Shown: piece by piece, positions 30,968 to 43,612 of the stretch | How the letters are laid out: each line of letters opens with the position of its first letter | Numbering within the stretch: position 1 is the first letter of the stretch | Assembly: GCA_029378245.1 (NCBI GenBank) | Contig: JARKIF010000009.1 | Location: 2,170,001 to 2,234,000 of the forward strand | Direction: 5' to 3' | DNA: 64,000 nt | Origin: Roridomyces roridus | Taxonomy: Eukaryota; Basidiomycota; Agaricomycetes; Agaricales; Mycenaceae | Program-made: the position numbers and the translations under genes | The notes under the pieces: model-generated | The model's input: the letters and a program-made list of their open reading frames with translations, nothing else | Database searches by the model: none | Told to the model about the DNA's origin: nothing

Positions 30968-33900
30968 ATGTCCCGACGGCCTTCGGTTCTCTCGTTCTCT
31001 CTGCCTCCTCTACTTTCAAATGGCAATGTCAAGGCCGTCCAGTCACCGATCGCCGTAGAACCCAGCGCGCCATCGAGGCAACCTTCGAGTTCAAAATTAC
31101 CAGCAGATGTTCCCACTTCCGAGCTGGACCCCGACGAGCTATTCGCCAAGCACACTATTGGGGAGGTCAAGGTCGTCCAGCAGCGACTGAGGTGCCTACT
31201 GCATTCTCCGGTCGAAATCTAGCTAACTGGGCGTAGAGCAGATGCCGACGCGAAGCAGGAAGAGTTGAGGCTTATGGTTGGGTGCGTGGCTCTTTTGGCG
31301 CGTCTTTTCTGAAGGAATAATACGAGGGCGCAGTGAACGCTACCGCGAGCTCCTTCAAGCGTCCTCGAGCATTATAGCTATCGCGCGTTCCTCGAAACGT
31401 GTCATCGAGGCTTTGGAGGAAACCAAAGATGGCATACTCGCGCAGGACGAACCACCAATGCCAAAGCGGGGCTCTATTCAAGGCCGCGGCGGTGCGTGTT
31501 TCTCGCATTATTGAAAGACTTGTCTGACTCTTGACAGACGCACATCTGCACACATTGCAAGTATTCTCCGCGCACATGAAGCTGCTTCTCGACGCGCCAG
31601 AACACTTATGGCGCCTCATTGAACGCAAAAAGTACTTTACTGCGGCTTGGCTGTTTCTTTTGGCACGCGTCGTGCATCGCGCTCTGGTCAGGGATGAGGA
31701 GCAGGACGAGGAAGCTTGGTCTGTGCAGGGCTTGGATGCTCTTGTACGTGTTTTCTCACATCTGTTGCTTCGTGCTGATTCTCACCAGGAGCAATTTCCG
31801 CTCGTTCAATGTCAATGGGAGGCGGTTTCTCAATTTCGGGCGCAGATCATTCATAGGGCGACGTTATCACTACGCGAGTGTATCACGCCGCCAGAGGTAT
31901 GCACTCTGAGATATTTAAACTACCTCCTGAACCCTGTTTTAACAGGACGCCTGTGCTGCTCTGCTCACCCTGCACCTCCTCGACTCTCGACCTCTCACCG
32001 AGACACTATCTGTGTTTCTCAACCAGCGCTCAAAATCTCTTCTCGGCATGTTGTCCGAAGGTTCACCCACTTCCCCACTACTATTCGGTTCAATTTCGAG
32101 GCACGGAAACGGGCATGTGGTCGAAAAGAACTCGCGCAAGGCGTCTGTGCGGGAGGTCAAGGAGGCTACACAGACAGCGTTGGACGCCATGGTCAGGACG
32201 TTGACAACCTCTCGGGTTGTATTTGAACAGACGGATTCGATGCCTTCGATGATTGGAGCGGTCCTAGAAAGTATCCAATCCGAATCTTCAAGCCCTATAT
32301 CCCTTCCATCAGAACTCCAGCTGACCACTCAAACGCTGCTGTCAACACTACCTTCGTCCACTCATTTCCTTCTCTTACCACCCAGTCTGCGTTCGTACAA
32401 ACCATATGTAGACCTCACCTCCTCCTCGTCTCTCATGGAACAAACACATCTGGGTCGCGTGCTCGACCAGTGGTTCCAGACGACGAACCAAACCCTGCAA
32501 ATCGCAGCCTCCAAGTGGTTCTCGGATCTGCAAACTGCGGCGGAAGTCTGGTCCTTGCGGTCTTCGATACGGCAGTGGATTGACCAATCCACGCTGAAAC
32601 AGCGGGAGATGGAGACGTTGAACAAGATATTCGACGACGCTGCGCAACAAAGGGTGCTCAACATTTGGAAGCTGGCTCTTTCGGATGCCGAGGATGCCTT
32701 CCAGTTGCAACTTGCTGCTGCCACCAAGTCGTTGCGCGAAACGCCTAAGGAGCAGCGCAAAGGTGATTCTCTATTCATTCTGATGATTTGCATACTCAAT
32801 TTTTGTGCAGATTCTTCGCCCATCGAGTTTCTGTTCAACGCACCCCCACTTCCTGTCATTTCTGGTCTAGGATCCGTGGACTCTTCATTCCAGAAATACA
32901 CGAGTTCCTTGCGGCGTCAGTTACTCGGACGGACTTCTTTGTTAGATAGCGTTTTAGCTACTCTGGAGAGCTGTGCCAGGTCGTTGCAGCGGGATCTTTC
33001 TGTTATTCTCGCGGGCGAGGGGGAGGAGGCAAGGTGAGAACAAGCCGTCTAATTACCTTGACGTTACTGATTCATTTGCAGGGGAGTCATGGCGAAGCTG
33101 TCTGAACAGTATCGACCAGACGCAGAGGGTCTGTGTACTGGAGTTTTGGATACCTTGACCTCTGCTGAGAAGCAGGATTCTGAGGACTCTGGTATGGTTT
33201 CTTTGCGTTTGCGGAGAGGTCACTTATTTTTGTCAGAATTGACCATAGACAGCCTGGTCTTTGTCGGCCACGTCGCTGATGAACTCAGCTGTGCTTCGCC
33301 GTTTGTTTCAGAGATTGGCGGTGGTGTAGAGGTCGTTCAAGGTAAGCTATAAGCAGACACACCGAGCGACTGCTAATACGTTTCCCAGACTTCAAAAAGC
33401 GGACAAAGGCGCTACATGAGCGAATAATCGACCGCTGGCGAACGTATACCGTCTCGCGGTTGATTACCCAACATCGTGCTGTCTTCCGACCGAGGTCAAA
33501 GGCCGTGCCCTATTGTATGTGCTCATCTCTTACTTTATACATGTCGCTAACGGCGTCCAGCTATTGTGCCATCGACTCCTTCATCCGAGCTCGTGGACTC
33601 GCTGCTGAAACTCTCAAGTTCTGTTCAAGAACTGGGCGCGTTTCGGAGTCGGATGCGGCAACAGGCTGTCGCTGACCAGACTCTCCGCCTTTTCATTCAA
33701 GAGTGGGTCGGAGAGGGATGGAAGCAGGACGGGGCGCAAGCCCTGTGTGATATTGCCTTCCTTCGTCGGCTTGCGGTTCTTCGTGCGCCAGAATGGGAGG
33801 ATGTATGTCAACTGCTGGATTCCAAGGCGGAGCAATACCAGGTTTGCATTTTCTCTACGCTTATGTTTTACTCTGAGCACGTTTTCAGGAGACCGCCAAG

Positions 33901-34131
33901 GGATGGAAAGATGGGTCAGCCGACTATCTCGCTCGAACGCAGACATTGTTTGCCTCGCTCCTTCCGACGCAGTCCCCTCTGCGGCCACTCGAGAACTCGA
34001 CAGACAAGTTTGCACCTCTGTTACCATTCGGTTCTCCATCTACAGAGCAGCAGCAGTTCCAGGCGGCGGTGGAACAGGCCAAGGCGTCGTCTCGTTTCGG
34101 GTTGCTTTTAGTAGGAGCAGCTGCTCATTAA
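30968..34131 (+). CDS. COG1: Conserved oligomeric Golgi complex subunit 1
   Basis: Twelve exons: 30968-31191, 31237-31281, 31334-31491, 31538-31743, 31789-31896, 31946-32762, 32811-33033, 33082-33191, 33237-33341, 33389-33514, 33561-33841 and 33889-34131; 881 residues. The N-terminal coiled coil carries the COG1/Vps51 hallmark: LFAKHTIGEVKVVQQRLR, then ERYRELLQASSSIIAIA, and further HMKLLLDAPEHLWRLIE. COG is the eight-subunit tether for vesicles returning inside the Golgi; COG1 links the two lobes. The length and order fit. The start gives MSRRPSVLSF; all splice phases agree. Confidence 0.88.
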
Positions 34132-34206
34132 TTTATTTGCTGCGCGGATTATGGTCGGAAGTGAGGTTCCATTTTATAGTACAAGCAATAAGAAAACGCC
34201 ACGACA

Positions 34207-34564
34207 CTATGCCCCTCCGCTGTGAGGGATGAGTAGAGTTGGGGACCGGGGGAGCAGAATACATACACCAGAATGTTGTTTCTGGACAAGAGGTCAGCAC
34301 ACGAGTGAGAGAGTAGTACAACGACGCACATCGGGATGTGGATAAGTTTCACAAAGTAGCCAATGAAGCCCATGACAGCGAAACCGACACCGACGGCTCT
34401 GCAGATCTGGGCGAACTCTAGGACAGAGTCAGGTATTGCAGGGAGTGAAGAGTCGGTGCACACGCACCCTTGTCGGAAGGTTTTGTGCAACGTGTCAGAA
34501 ACTGTGTTCCTTCGCGGACGAATTGCTGGGGAATCTCGACAAGTTCACGGACTTTGTCTGACAT
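34207..34564 (-). CDS. SSS1: Sec61 translocon gamma subunit
   Basis: Exons 34564-34468, 34417-34330, 34283-34269 and 34219-34207; 70 residues, the family's usual size. [19 protein letters not shown] is the cytosolic amphipathic part and [20 protein letters not shown] begins the single tail-anchored membrane helix; it ends NNILVGGA. It clamps the Sec61 channel in the ER membrane. Two very small 3' exons (15 and 13 bp) are needed to complete it. Tail to tail with COG1, 75 bp apart. I recall sec61 as a common neighbour of mushroom MAT-A loci. Confidence 0.92.
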
Positions 34565-34766
34565 GTTCTACGAGGCCACAAACGTTACAGAGTGTGCGTC
34601 TGGAGAGAGGGATAACATACGTGGAAGGAGGGAAGAGCAAGTTGGATGAATCAATAATTGATGCGACTTTGAGTTTTTGGCATTTCAGCATCGACCTCCA
34701 CAGGTAAGTTTTGTGTGACTATCCGTGCCTTCACTCACTGGAGAAAACAGTGGTGAACCCGCATGA

Positions 34767-37043
34767 ATGTCCTTGCGCGCTGGACTGCTTCGAGCCACAC
34801 GTCTTTCTCACCCGACTCGCTTCCCGCCCTTGCTCTTCGTACGCGCTGCTCATGACGCGTACTCGGCCACTCGTTTGGAGCACTTCCTCCAGCCTCTCAG
34901 ATATCCAGACGAGCCAAACGCCGTTCGCCGCCACTATCTCCCTCTAATATCTGAGATTGAGCGAATAAAAGCCAATCCCTCCGCGCCTCCCTTGCCCCCA
35001 CTACTCACCCGCGAGCAACTCATCACCATAATCGACCTCCTCGCGACATCCGGTCGCCCCCCAGACCTGGAATGCATCCGATCCATGTTTTCACATCTCT
35101 CCCTCCATTTTGGTGTGCCTGTCACCCCAGAACTCCATACCGTCGTCCTTTCGGCGCTCTTGAAGCAGGGATATTCTCCTCTCGCGCAGGACTGGCTACG
35201 GAGAATGCCGGACCTACCTCCTCACGTCGGACCGACACTCGACCACTTTCACACCTATCTCAAGGGCTGCCCCAGCTATTTGCCGTTCATGCACTTGCGC
35301 CATGTTGTAATCAACAAGACGCGTCGAGCGGGTGTTCGGCCCACCAATGAGACGTTCGACATTCTTGTCCGCTCCGTTCTTCGTAACGCGACGCACGCCA
35401 AGACGGTGTTGAATGTCGAATCGTTGGCCATGATACTTGCCGACATACGGGATACGGGTCTCAATGCAGACCCTTCCATTCTGTCCATGATGACCGAGTA
35501 TTATATGGAGAATGGTTTCCAGACGTCTGTGGTGGATATTCGGAGGATTTACAACACTCATTTCCCTGATATTGCTTCGCCCGAGGAAGAACAGCTTCAT
35601 GAATGGAGGACACGGTTGACTGAGGCCTCGAACAACTCGGGCGTAGAGGCAGGGATAGACCTCTTTCGTCGTCTGGGCTGCCCTGCAAGTCCTGAAATGT
35701 TCCGCTCTATTCTGGGCTCTACCAGGGCGATCGAAGATCTGCGCAAGGTGGAGAATGCGCTGGGTATCCGAGCAGGCGTTTCCGAATACTCGCTCTTGGT
35801 CAACAACAATGTCCGGACTCGGAAAGTGAAGGAAGCCCTGGTGATATACGAGCAGGTCAAGCCGGCCGGGATTGCACCAGTTGCGGGTCTCGTCGGCCCC
35901 ATCATCATGTCCTTGTGTTCCAGCAGCCAAAAGACCGCTCAGGATCACAATGCCGACGTCGACCGCGCACTGGGTCTGTATTCCGATCTGGATGAAGCAT
36001 ACCCTGTTTCCGACACGCCTGAAGCTCCGCTTAATCCAGCCAACGAGCATTCCAAAGGCCCCGACGTCAACATCTACACCTCCCTCTTCCGCGGTTTATC
36101 GCTTTCCTCCAACATCGAAACGGCGTATCCCATCGCAGCCTCGTTGACAGAGGACATGAAGGCGCGGAATATTTCGCCCACCACTGCCATCAAGATATCA
36201 CGAGTGATATTGGACATGCGCAACTGCGATAACCTCGACGACGCCTTTACGTTTTATCGCAAACGACGCGCCGACCTCCCAGAGCACGGCTACCTCGCCG
36301 TTTTGCACGCGTTTAGTCGAATGTCGATGAGTTTGGGCCACCCCGACGCGTTGGACCATTATTTCCAGATTGTCGCGGACATGCGAATGGCCGGATTCCG
36401 GATATCGGCGAGGATTTTCTCCGACATTCTCCAGCAGTTTGCGGAAATTGCAGGGTTCCGGAAGGAGGGATGGAAGAAGAGCAAAATCTACAACCGCAAT
36501 CCTTCCACTCCTCCGCCTCCCAAAATCTTTATCGATCTCAATGAGGGGGTCAAGCAAATCCATGATCTCATGTCGCTCGACACGAGTATTGGGCCTGATA
36601 ATTTCGTCTGGAACCAGCTCATGGACACTTACCAGCGGATCGGCAACTTCCCCGAGGCGTATCGCACGTGGGAGACGCTCTTCCTCTCAGGGAAATACGG
36701 GCCCATTGCGGTCAGTATCATCCTCGATGCGTGTGGTTACGCTGGTGACTTGGCCATGGCGAAACAAATCGTCAACCAGCTGATGCAAGACAGCTACGTC
36801 CTCAACCTGCATAACTGGGAAACCTACATCGAGTGCCTGTGCCGTCTGAACCAGATCGACGCCGCTCTGAGAGTCGTCTGCACGGACATGGGAACTCCCC
36901 GGCAGCCCGTCAAACCGGAATTGTCGACCACCTCTATAATGCTCAAAACGGCTCAAAGTCGGATGCAAACTAATATCATTATGCAGCGGCTGCGCCAAAG
37001 TCTACCGGAGCTCTACGCCCAAATTCAGGACGCCCCCCGCTAA
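34767..37043 (+). CDS. Mitochondrial pentatricopeptide-repeat (PPR) protein
   Basis: A single long exon of 758 codons, unusual among its intron-rich neighbours. The start MSLRAGLLRATRLSHPTRF is rich in Arg and Ser without acids, a likely mitochondrial presequence. Several degenerate 35-residue helix pairs of PPR type are visible, e.g. AGVRPTNETFDILVRSVLRN, GLNADPSILSMMTEYYMENG and KEALVIYEQVKPAGIAPVAG. PPR proteins bind organelle RNA and help its processing or translation. The specific target cannot be told from sequence. Intron loss may mean retroposition, or just a family trait. Confidence 0.8.
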   Translation: MSLRAGLLRATRLSHPTRFPPLLFVRAAHDAYSATRLEHFLQPLRYPDEPNAVRRHYLPLISEIERIKANPSAPPLPPLLTREQLITIIDLLATSGRPPDLECIRSMFSHLSLHFGVPVTPELHTVVLSALLKQGYSPLAQDWLRRMPDLPPHVGPTLDHFHTYLKGCPSYLPFMHLRHVVINKTRRAGVRPTNETFDILVRSVLRNATHAKTVLNVESLAMILADIRDTGLNADPSILSMMTEYYMENGFQTSVVDIRRIYNTHFPDIASPEEEQLHEWRTRLTEASNNSGVEAGIDLFRRLGCPASPEMFRSILGSTRAIEDLRKVENALGIRAGVSEYSLLVNNNVRTRKVKEALVIYEQVKPAGIAPVAGLVGPIIMSLCSSSQKTAQDHNADVDRALGLYSDLDEAYPVSDTPEAPLNPANEHSKGPDVNIYTSLFRGLSLSSNIETAYPIAASLTEDMKARNISPTTAIKISRVILDMRNCDNLDDAFTFYRKRRADLPEHGYLAVLHAFSRMSMSLGHPDALDHYFQIVADMRMAGFRISARIFSDILQQFAEIAGFRKEGWKKSKIYNRNPSTPPPPKIFIDLNEGVKQIHDLMSLDTSIGPDNFVWNQLMDTYQRIGNFPEAYRTWETLFLSGKYGPIAVSIILDACGYAGDLAMAKQIVNQLMQDSYVLNLHNWETYIECLCRLNQIDAALRVVCTDMGTPRQPVKPELSTTSIMLKTAQSRMQTNIIMQRLRQSLPELYAQIQDAPR

Positions 37044-37087
37044 TTGCGGATTATGTACAGTAATGTCTACAAAGTCCAAGAAAAATG

Positions 37088-40000
37088 TCATGCCGATGCG
37101 AGCTCTTTGACGGAGGGGCAGTCGCACTGTGGTTGGGGATCAGCATGGGCAAGGGATGGTTGGGAGGGTACGTACGATCAGGTTTAGGTCTCCGTACGCT
37201 GGAAGGGTTGTATGATCAGTGGGGGATCTCAAAAGTGGTGGGATTTGATTTACCGTCATCTATGCGGGAGACAGTGGGCCAGAACTTCTTCTCTTCAAGC
37301 CATGGGAGAGGGTACGCGGCGGTGTGGCGAGAGTATGGACTGTGCTGTATTAGATTGCGGGGCTTGAAAAATAGAATGACGACGCACCGATTCCAGTCCT
37401 CTTCAGAAAGCGCGATAACCGAAGTAGGGTGTGGGGCGTTTCTGAGCAGGTTGTTATCCTTGGGCTGCTTGCCGGTGATGATGTCCTCTGCTTCTTTGCG
37501 GATCTGAATCATGGCGTCGCAGAATCGATCAATCTCCTCCAACGTCTCGGACTCGGTAGGCTCGATGAGCATGCAAGTCGAAATGGGCCAAGAACACGTC
37601 GGCGGGTGGAAACCGTAATCCTACCGCAAGTCAGCAGATATTTCAGAAAGGTATAATGTCATTACCTGCAACCTCTTGGCAAAGTCCGTCACCTTGAGCC
37701 CATGCTTCTCAAACTCGGCAAGATCAATCAACAACTCATGTGCGACCTTGCCGTTCTCATTCTTATACCGCAGGGTATAATGCCCAGAGAGACGGCTTGC
37801 CATGTAGTTGGCGTTCAAGAGCGCGATTTTAGAAGAGTTGACGAGTCCTTCGCCGCCGAGCATCTTGATGTATGCCCAGGAGATGAGGTGGATGGCGGCG
37901 CTGCCGAATGGGGCGGCGGAGACGGCGTTGATGGCTTTGTCACCGACGTCGTGCATGAAGGGATGGGAGGGGAGGAAAGGCGCGAGGTGTTCGGCGACGC
38001 AGATGGGGCTGGAGGAACGGTCAGTGGGTTCTCGATTGTTTGGTTTGAAACTTACCCAACGCCAGGTCCACCACCACCGTGAGGGCTGCGGGATTCGTTA
38101 GACCGAGATTCGATGGGAAATGGTGCAACATACATGGCGAAAGTCTTGTGAAGGTTCATGTGGCAAACATCACCACCGCACGTAGCAGGGTTCGTTAAAC
38201 CAATCTGTGCATTAAGATTGGCGCCATCCAAGTAGACTTGCCCGCCGTTGTCGTGGATGATCTGGCAAGCATCCTTGACACCGTGCTCGAAAACGCCAAA
38301 GGTCGATGGGTAGGTGATCTAGAGTCTGTGAGCTCCATCCACATTTTGCTTAATAGTGAAACTGACCATGAAAGCTGCAAGCTTATCCTTGTGCTTCTCC
38401 GCTTTAGCTTTGAGGTCTTCCAGATCGAGGTTCCCGTCTGCCAAAACCTTAACCGAAACGACCTTGAGGCCGGCCATAACGGCGGACTTCAGGGCTCTGT
38501 AAGTACCTCCGCATGGATGTACAACAAATAAACATACCGCAGGATTAGTTCCGTGAGCGCTCAACGGAATGAGACAGATATCACGATCTCCCTCGCCGCG
38601 AGATTCGTGGTAGGCGCGGATAACACATAGCCCCGCATATTCACCGGCAGCTCCAGAGTTGGGCTGGAGTGAGGCAGAGTGGAAGCCCGTGATTTTGCAC
38701 AAATCCTCCTCGAGTTCCTTGAACGAATGAGGAAAGACCGATAATAATTTTGAAAAAACAAACCTTGATGACCACTTGATAACCTTTAACCTGGTCGTAC
38801 GGAACGAAAGGATGCACAGCAGCGAATTCAGGCCAAGTAACCGGGATCATACTGGAGGTGCTGTTCAGCTTCATAGTGCAGCTTCCAAGTGGGATCATCG
38901 AATGGACGAGCCCAATGTCCTTCGCAGCAAGGTGGTGAATGTATCGCAACATCTCCGTCTCCGAGTGATGTTTGTTGAAGACGGGATGAGGGAGGAATCC
39001 GGAAGTGCGTTCCAAGGCCGAGGGGATGGCTGGGGACTCTGGGGCGGACAAACCGGAGAGCGAGACGGAGCCCTTGGAGGCAGCGGACGCGAAAACATTG
39101 ATGAGAGCAACAAGATCGGCGGGGGTGACACTTTCGTCGAGAGTGACACCGACCAACTTATCGTCCACCCGACGAAGATTGATGGAGGCGGCGGCAGCAG
39201 CAGCGTGCACAGCGTCGGCGGAACCAGCGGCGGAAGTGACGTCGATGGTCAGAGTATCGAAGAACACATCGTTGGTCGCCGTGTAACCGAAAGAGTGGAT
39301 GGAGTTGAGCAAGACTTGGGTAAAGGCGTGAACCTTGTCCGCGATTTGCTTCAACCCAGTAGGACCGTGGTAAACCGCATACATGGCCGCCATATTGGCA
39401 AGCAAAGCCTGACTCGTGCAGATGTTGCTGGTCGCCTTTTCTCTCCGAATATGCTGCTCGCGTGCTGAAAATACCAGTTAGTTGAAACTTAGATGCGAAC
39501 GAGGTAACGGACTCTGCAAAGCCAGTCTGTAGGCAGGCTTCCCGGTGGAATCACGGCTGCGTCCAATCAAGCGACCCGGCATCTTACGTTTGAGTTTGTC
39601 CGTGACCGCGAAAAACGCGCCGTGCGGACCGCCGTATCCCGCCGGAACACCGAACCGCGCTGAGTTTCCGAGAGCGATGTCTGCGCCCCATTCACCCGGC
39701 GGTTTGAGTGTCGTCAAAGCTAGGAGATCCGTGGCACAGACAACCAGTCCGCCAAGTGAATGAACGCTCTTGGCCAGGTCGCTGAAATCTCGGATTGTAC
39801 CGTCCACATCCGGGTACTGAACGAGAACGCCACAGATGTCCGATTGCAATGCCGCGTCGGAGAGAGCGGCGGAGACGTCACGAACGACGATGTTGATCCC
39901 GAAGCCTTTGGCGCGTGTGCGTAAGACCGCAATCGTTTGAGGGAGGACGCCCGAGTCGACGAGGAAAGTCCTTTTCTTCTGCGCTGAGGAAACAAATGCC

Positions 40001-40685
40001 ATGACCATGCCCTCTGCGGCTGCCGTTGCCTCGTCGAGCAACGAGGCGTTGGCGATGTCCATGCCAGTTAGAGAAGTGACCTGGACCAATCTATTACGTC
40101 GATGACGGCAATGAGAGATGAAAAATTACCATCGTTTGGAAGTTGACCAGAGACTCGAGGCGGCCTTGGAGACATGAGATTCGGGTCAGGACTGGGAAAA
40201 AATAAAGCACCTTGAGCAATCTCGGGCTGATACGGGGTGTAAGGTGTATACCACTCCGGATTCTCCAGAACCTGAGGAAATCATGAGCCAGACAACAAAA
40301 AACACGTTTTTCGACGAACATTGCGCAAAATGACAGGGGGTACGACCGCACAGTGGTAGCCCATGCCAATGTAACTTTTGAACGGCTTGTTGGCACCGGC
40401 CAGCTCTTTGGCCCTCACATTGAGCTCCGATTCACTGAACGCTTGAATCGAGTCCACCGTGTCGGTCGACACACGGATCTTGGCGGGGACCGCTTCCCCT
40501 ATGAACTTGTCCATCGAGTCAAACCCGAGGGCCTTGAGCATAGAGGCGGCCTCATGGGCGTCCGGACCAATGTGGCGCGCAGGAAAAGTGTCCAAGGGTG
40601 CGAAGATGTTGGAGGGGGTTTTCGCAGTCGCAAAGGCTCGACGGCCTGCAAACGGCCCAAGGATGCGCCACACGGTGGACCGCAT
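37088..40685 (-). CDS. GCV2: Glycine dehydrogenase (decarboxylating), P-protein of the glycine cleavage system
   Basis: Fourteen exons on the minus strand: 40685-40320, 40271-40211, 40164-40130, 40080-39513, 39464-38764, 38717-38538, 38486-38367, 38318-38134, 38085-38056, 38008-37666, 37620-37388, 37339-37254, 37198-37176 and 37126-37088; 989 residues. It decarboxylates glycine in the mitochondrial matrix and passes the aminomethyl group to the H-protein. The pyridoxal-phosphate lysine is in [10 protein letters not shown] (about residue 735), followed by the glycine-rich loop [12 protein letters not shown]. The start [20 protein letters not shown] is a mitochondrial presequence. The C-terminus [15 protein letters not shown] is standard. 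This gene is often found near mushroom MAT-A. Confidence 0.95.
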
Positions 40686-41880
40686 AGGAGAGTGGTGGTC
40701 TGAGATGAAGGGGCAGCAGGCTCAAACAAAAATTTTGTATTGCAATTCCACCGAGCCAGAAAAATACCATAAGAGGCTGTCTCTTATCGGCTGATAAGTG
40801 CAGGGTCGAGACTCGAACGGCGGCGGTGTCGGGCATGCTTGCAAGTAGCGGAAAGCGGGGAATAAAAGAGAGAAACCACGGACAAGCCTCGACCATTGAA
40901 CTGGACATGGTCGTCTAGTCCAAAATTGGAGGAACAAAAAATTTGTTTCCTGGCTCGGAGTCGATGTACGTCATTTCATCAGACGCGGTCACGCGCGCGA
41001 AACATGGAAGGAAGCAAGTACTAGTACATGAAAATTGCGACTTCGCATCGCCCTCTGAAGTAGCCGACGATCTACGCTTCGAAGATAGGGACGTTGAAGA
41101 GGGGCAAGATGACCAACACCGTGCATCACGGCGACCTACTTACCTTTGCTGGCCCCTGGGCTGAATTCGGTAGTGGATAGGTCAGCCTGGAGCTTCATCG
41201 GCAGCCTCCAAAGTCTGGCTTCATGTTTTAAGCTTTGCGATGTATAAGTTGGGAAATACTCACCGCCAGATCGAAATGCAGACATCCAAAGTAATTAGCA
41301 GCGATTGCAGGTAAGTTGGCCTGGGCAGACGATGCGAAGAGCGTTCTTGTGTGACAATGTGTTGGCTAGCAGGAAATTGACCAGTGGAGATCGGCCTCTG
41401 AAGAACTCGTGAAGCTTCGCTGTGGCTATGAGCGAGAATTGAGCTCAACGGTTTGTGCTTGCGAGCGTCGACTTCGCGTGAAAGGAAAAAACCGTGCTAC
41501 GCGAGCGCTTTCCAGAGTTCATCGCCGTGTGAAGTAGAGCCGTTGAAGCCTTGGAATCTGTAGAACTTTGCCAGGTTCGCTCTGACTGTGAGTGCTCTGA
41601 GCAAAGGGAGCGGTGATGGTCACAGCCACCGATCGGCTTCTCTGGCCCGACTCTCATGCTCACCGCGCGCCCTTGTCCCGCCCAAGCGCGTCATCGCGCC
41701 AGCCCAGGCAAAAAGTTTGTCGACAAAATCTTTGTCAGTCTCCGAGCCATGCCCCGAGTAAATGCCTTCCGCAAGACATCCGCTGTCCGATCTCCATTCT
41801 TGTTCGAAATGCAACGTCGGAGAGGTATATAAGAACGATGTTCGGCCTCTAATCCCCCATCTTCTTCTCCTTCCTCCTCT
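40686..41880 (+). other. Gene-poor stretch of 1.2 kb
   Basis: Only short open frames on both strands with no family resemblance. A piece on the minus strand near 40800-40815 looks like a tRNA B-box, but no cloverleaf can be drawn. Probably promoters and spacer. Confidence 0.4.
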
Positions 41881-43253
41881 CATGGAGCGACTACTACCTC
41901 CTCCGCCTACGGGCACCCCGCGTCCTCGACAGTCTGGCTAGCAGCGGTCTGACCGTTCGTCTGTCCTCATCGCCCTTTGTGACGTCCATGCTGACTCGTC
42001 GTTATAGACCTCGCCGTTGCCTGCCTGCGTTCACATGGGCCATGTCTGTCGCTAGCGAGGTAATGCATTCTCATCGTCGCCTACAATGCCAGTATTGACT
42101 CGCTCTCACAGATTCACTTCAACTCTCACCCGCCCATGGTCGCGCGTCGTCACGGACATTGTAAGCAGCCTTTCTCGCCGTTGTTGACCACTCGCTGACC
42201 CGTTCTATTAGCTTCATACCTCCGCCCTCAACACCCTCCTCTCGCCGCCGCTCCAGCGATGAAGTGACTCAAGGACGACCCTCGACGCGAAGCAGGAACT
42301 GTGGGACCTACCACTTCAGGTTAGATAGCTGCGGACTGGGTATTGGCGCGCCGCCCCCTACTTTTATGGCCAGCCTTGCCCCCGCACTCGCCCCCCCTCC
42401 TGTGGTAGGACCCTTGCCGACTGGTTTTGGGTTAGGGCCGGGCCGCGAAGTGACTGAGCCCACGATGGCCACGTCCCGCCTGTCTTGTCCGTTGTCCCCT
42501 TTACCAGTTGGACTGTCGCCCTGCTCGTCGAGAAGACTCAACGTCGTCCTCATTCATCGCCATCTTTCTCCTCCCGCCCCTCCTTCTCCCTCTACTCGAC
42601 GCCGCCCCACGTCAAGCACCCCAGCGAGATCCCCAGGTCCAGGACGAGACGGGTGCCGCACACAGGACTCTGTCTGTCGACGGAGACGACAGCGACGCGA
42701 CTCATTTGCTCAAAACCACCATCACCACTCCAAGACCGACAGGACCACGACGCGAAGACCAAGGTACGGCCGACAAGGACGCTTGGGCTGCCGCACGCCG
42801 CGGTACGTGGCTGACACCGACTCAGCAAGACGTTGGTGCGGGGGGTGGTCGCACTTTCGACTCGGGCGACGTCTAGCTGGGCAGCTGTCGGATTGGAGTT
42901 GGTGGAAGATGGGTTTTGGCCGCGTTGGAGTTGTCTGTCCGCCCGTTTTGGTCAATGCTCATCTCGCTGGCCTGGTTTCGTCCACAACCTATCCCTCACC
43001 GCCCATCGGCAACCACCATCCTTCGCGCCTCCGCCCACCTGGCATCACCTCCTCCAGATACCCACGCCCGCACGGCAACACGCAGAGCCTTACTATCCAA
43101 CCAACTTTGCTCTCGATCTTCTGGCGATTCAGACTGGGATTGGCGACACTGGTGGGATGGGGCAGGAGATTGGTGCGACGAACAGTGGTTCTTTTTGCAT
43201 TGGAAGTTGTCTGGGGGAGGAAGTATCGTGAATTATATGGCGGGGGCAAATAG
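41881..43253 (+). other. Unresolved, probably coding region with several introns
   Basis: A promising start (ATG 41881 after a pyrimidine-rich leader) and several clean introns at 42060-42110, 42161-42211 and perhaps 42264-42321 point to a gene on the plus strand. Downstream, three plus-strand frames stay open over 42264-43253, with a composition rich in C and in Pro, Arg and Ser codons, so the true frame is unclear. No known domain is recognised. Near the end one frame is rich in Trp (SDWDWRHWWDG). I give no protein model. Confidence 0.35.
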
Positions 43254-43612
43254 TTGGAGTTGCACAGTGCACATACTATCCAATCAAATCCGATTTTTTC
43301 CTTATTTCGTGTGACCAAGAACGCAAGTCTTCTTCCGATTTCTACTTGAATAAGCCAAGTTCTAGTCCGCTTCAGCCTAGGTAAGAGAGCACTCGTCGGA
43401 CATTTCGCGGGCAGTGAGGACATTGAGACGCGCGTGATGTCTGTCCTCGTGATCGCGTCACGGTCCCATGGCTGCCACTTGCATCTTCGCTTGTCGCTGA
43501 TCGACGGCCAGCGAGATCTGTCTCTCTCGTTCGGGCACACTTGAACTCTTGGGATGTCCTAGCACTGTTTCCGCCGACTTCACGCCTCTGAATCACCTGG
43601 AATTTATACCAC
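43254..43612 (+). other. Intergenic, upstream of the lipase
   Basis: 359 bp; nothing recognised beyond an AT-rich stretch at 43285-43310. Confidence 0.4.

Noticed and set aside
40790..40830. tRNA gene suggested by a B-box-like GTTCGAGTC on the minus strand
   Set aside because: No A-box at the right distance and no acceptor or anticodon stem can be drawn.
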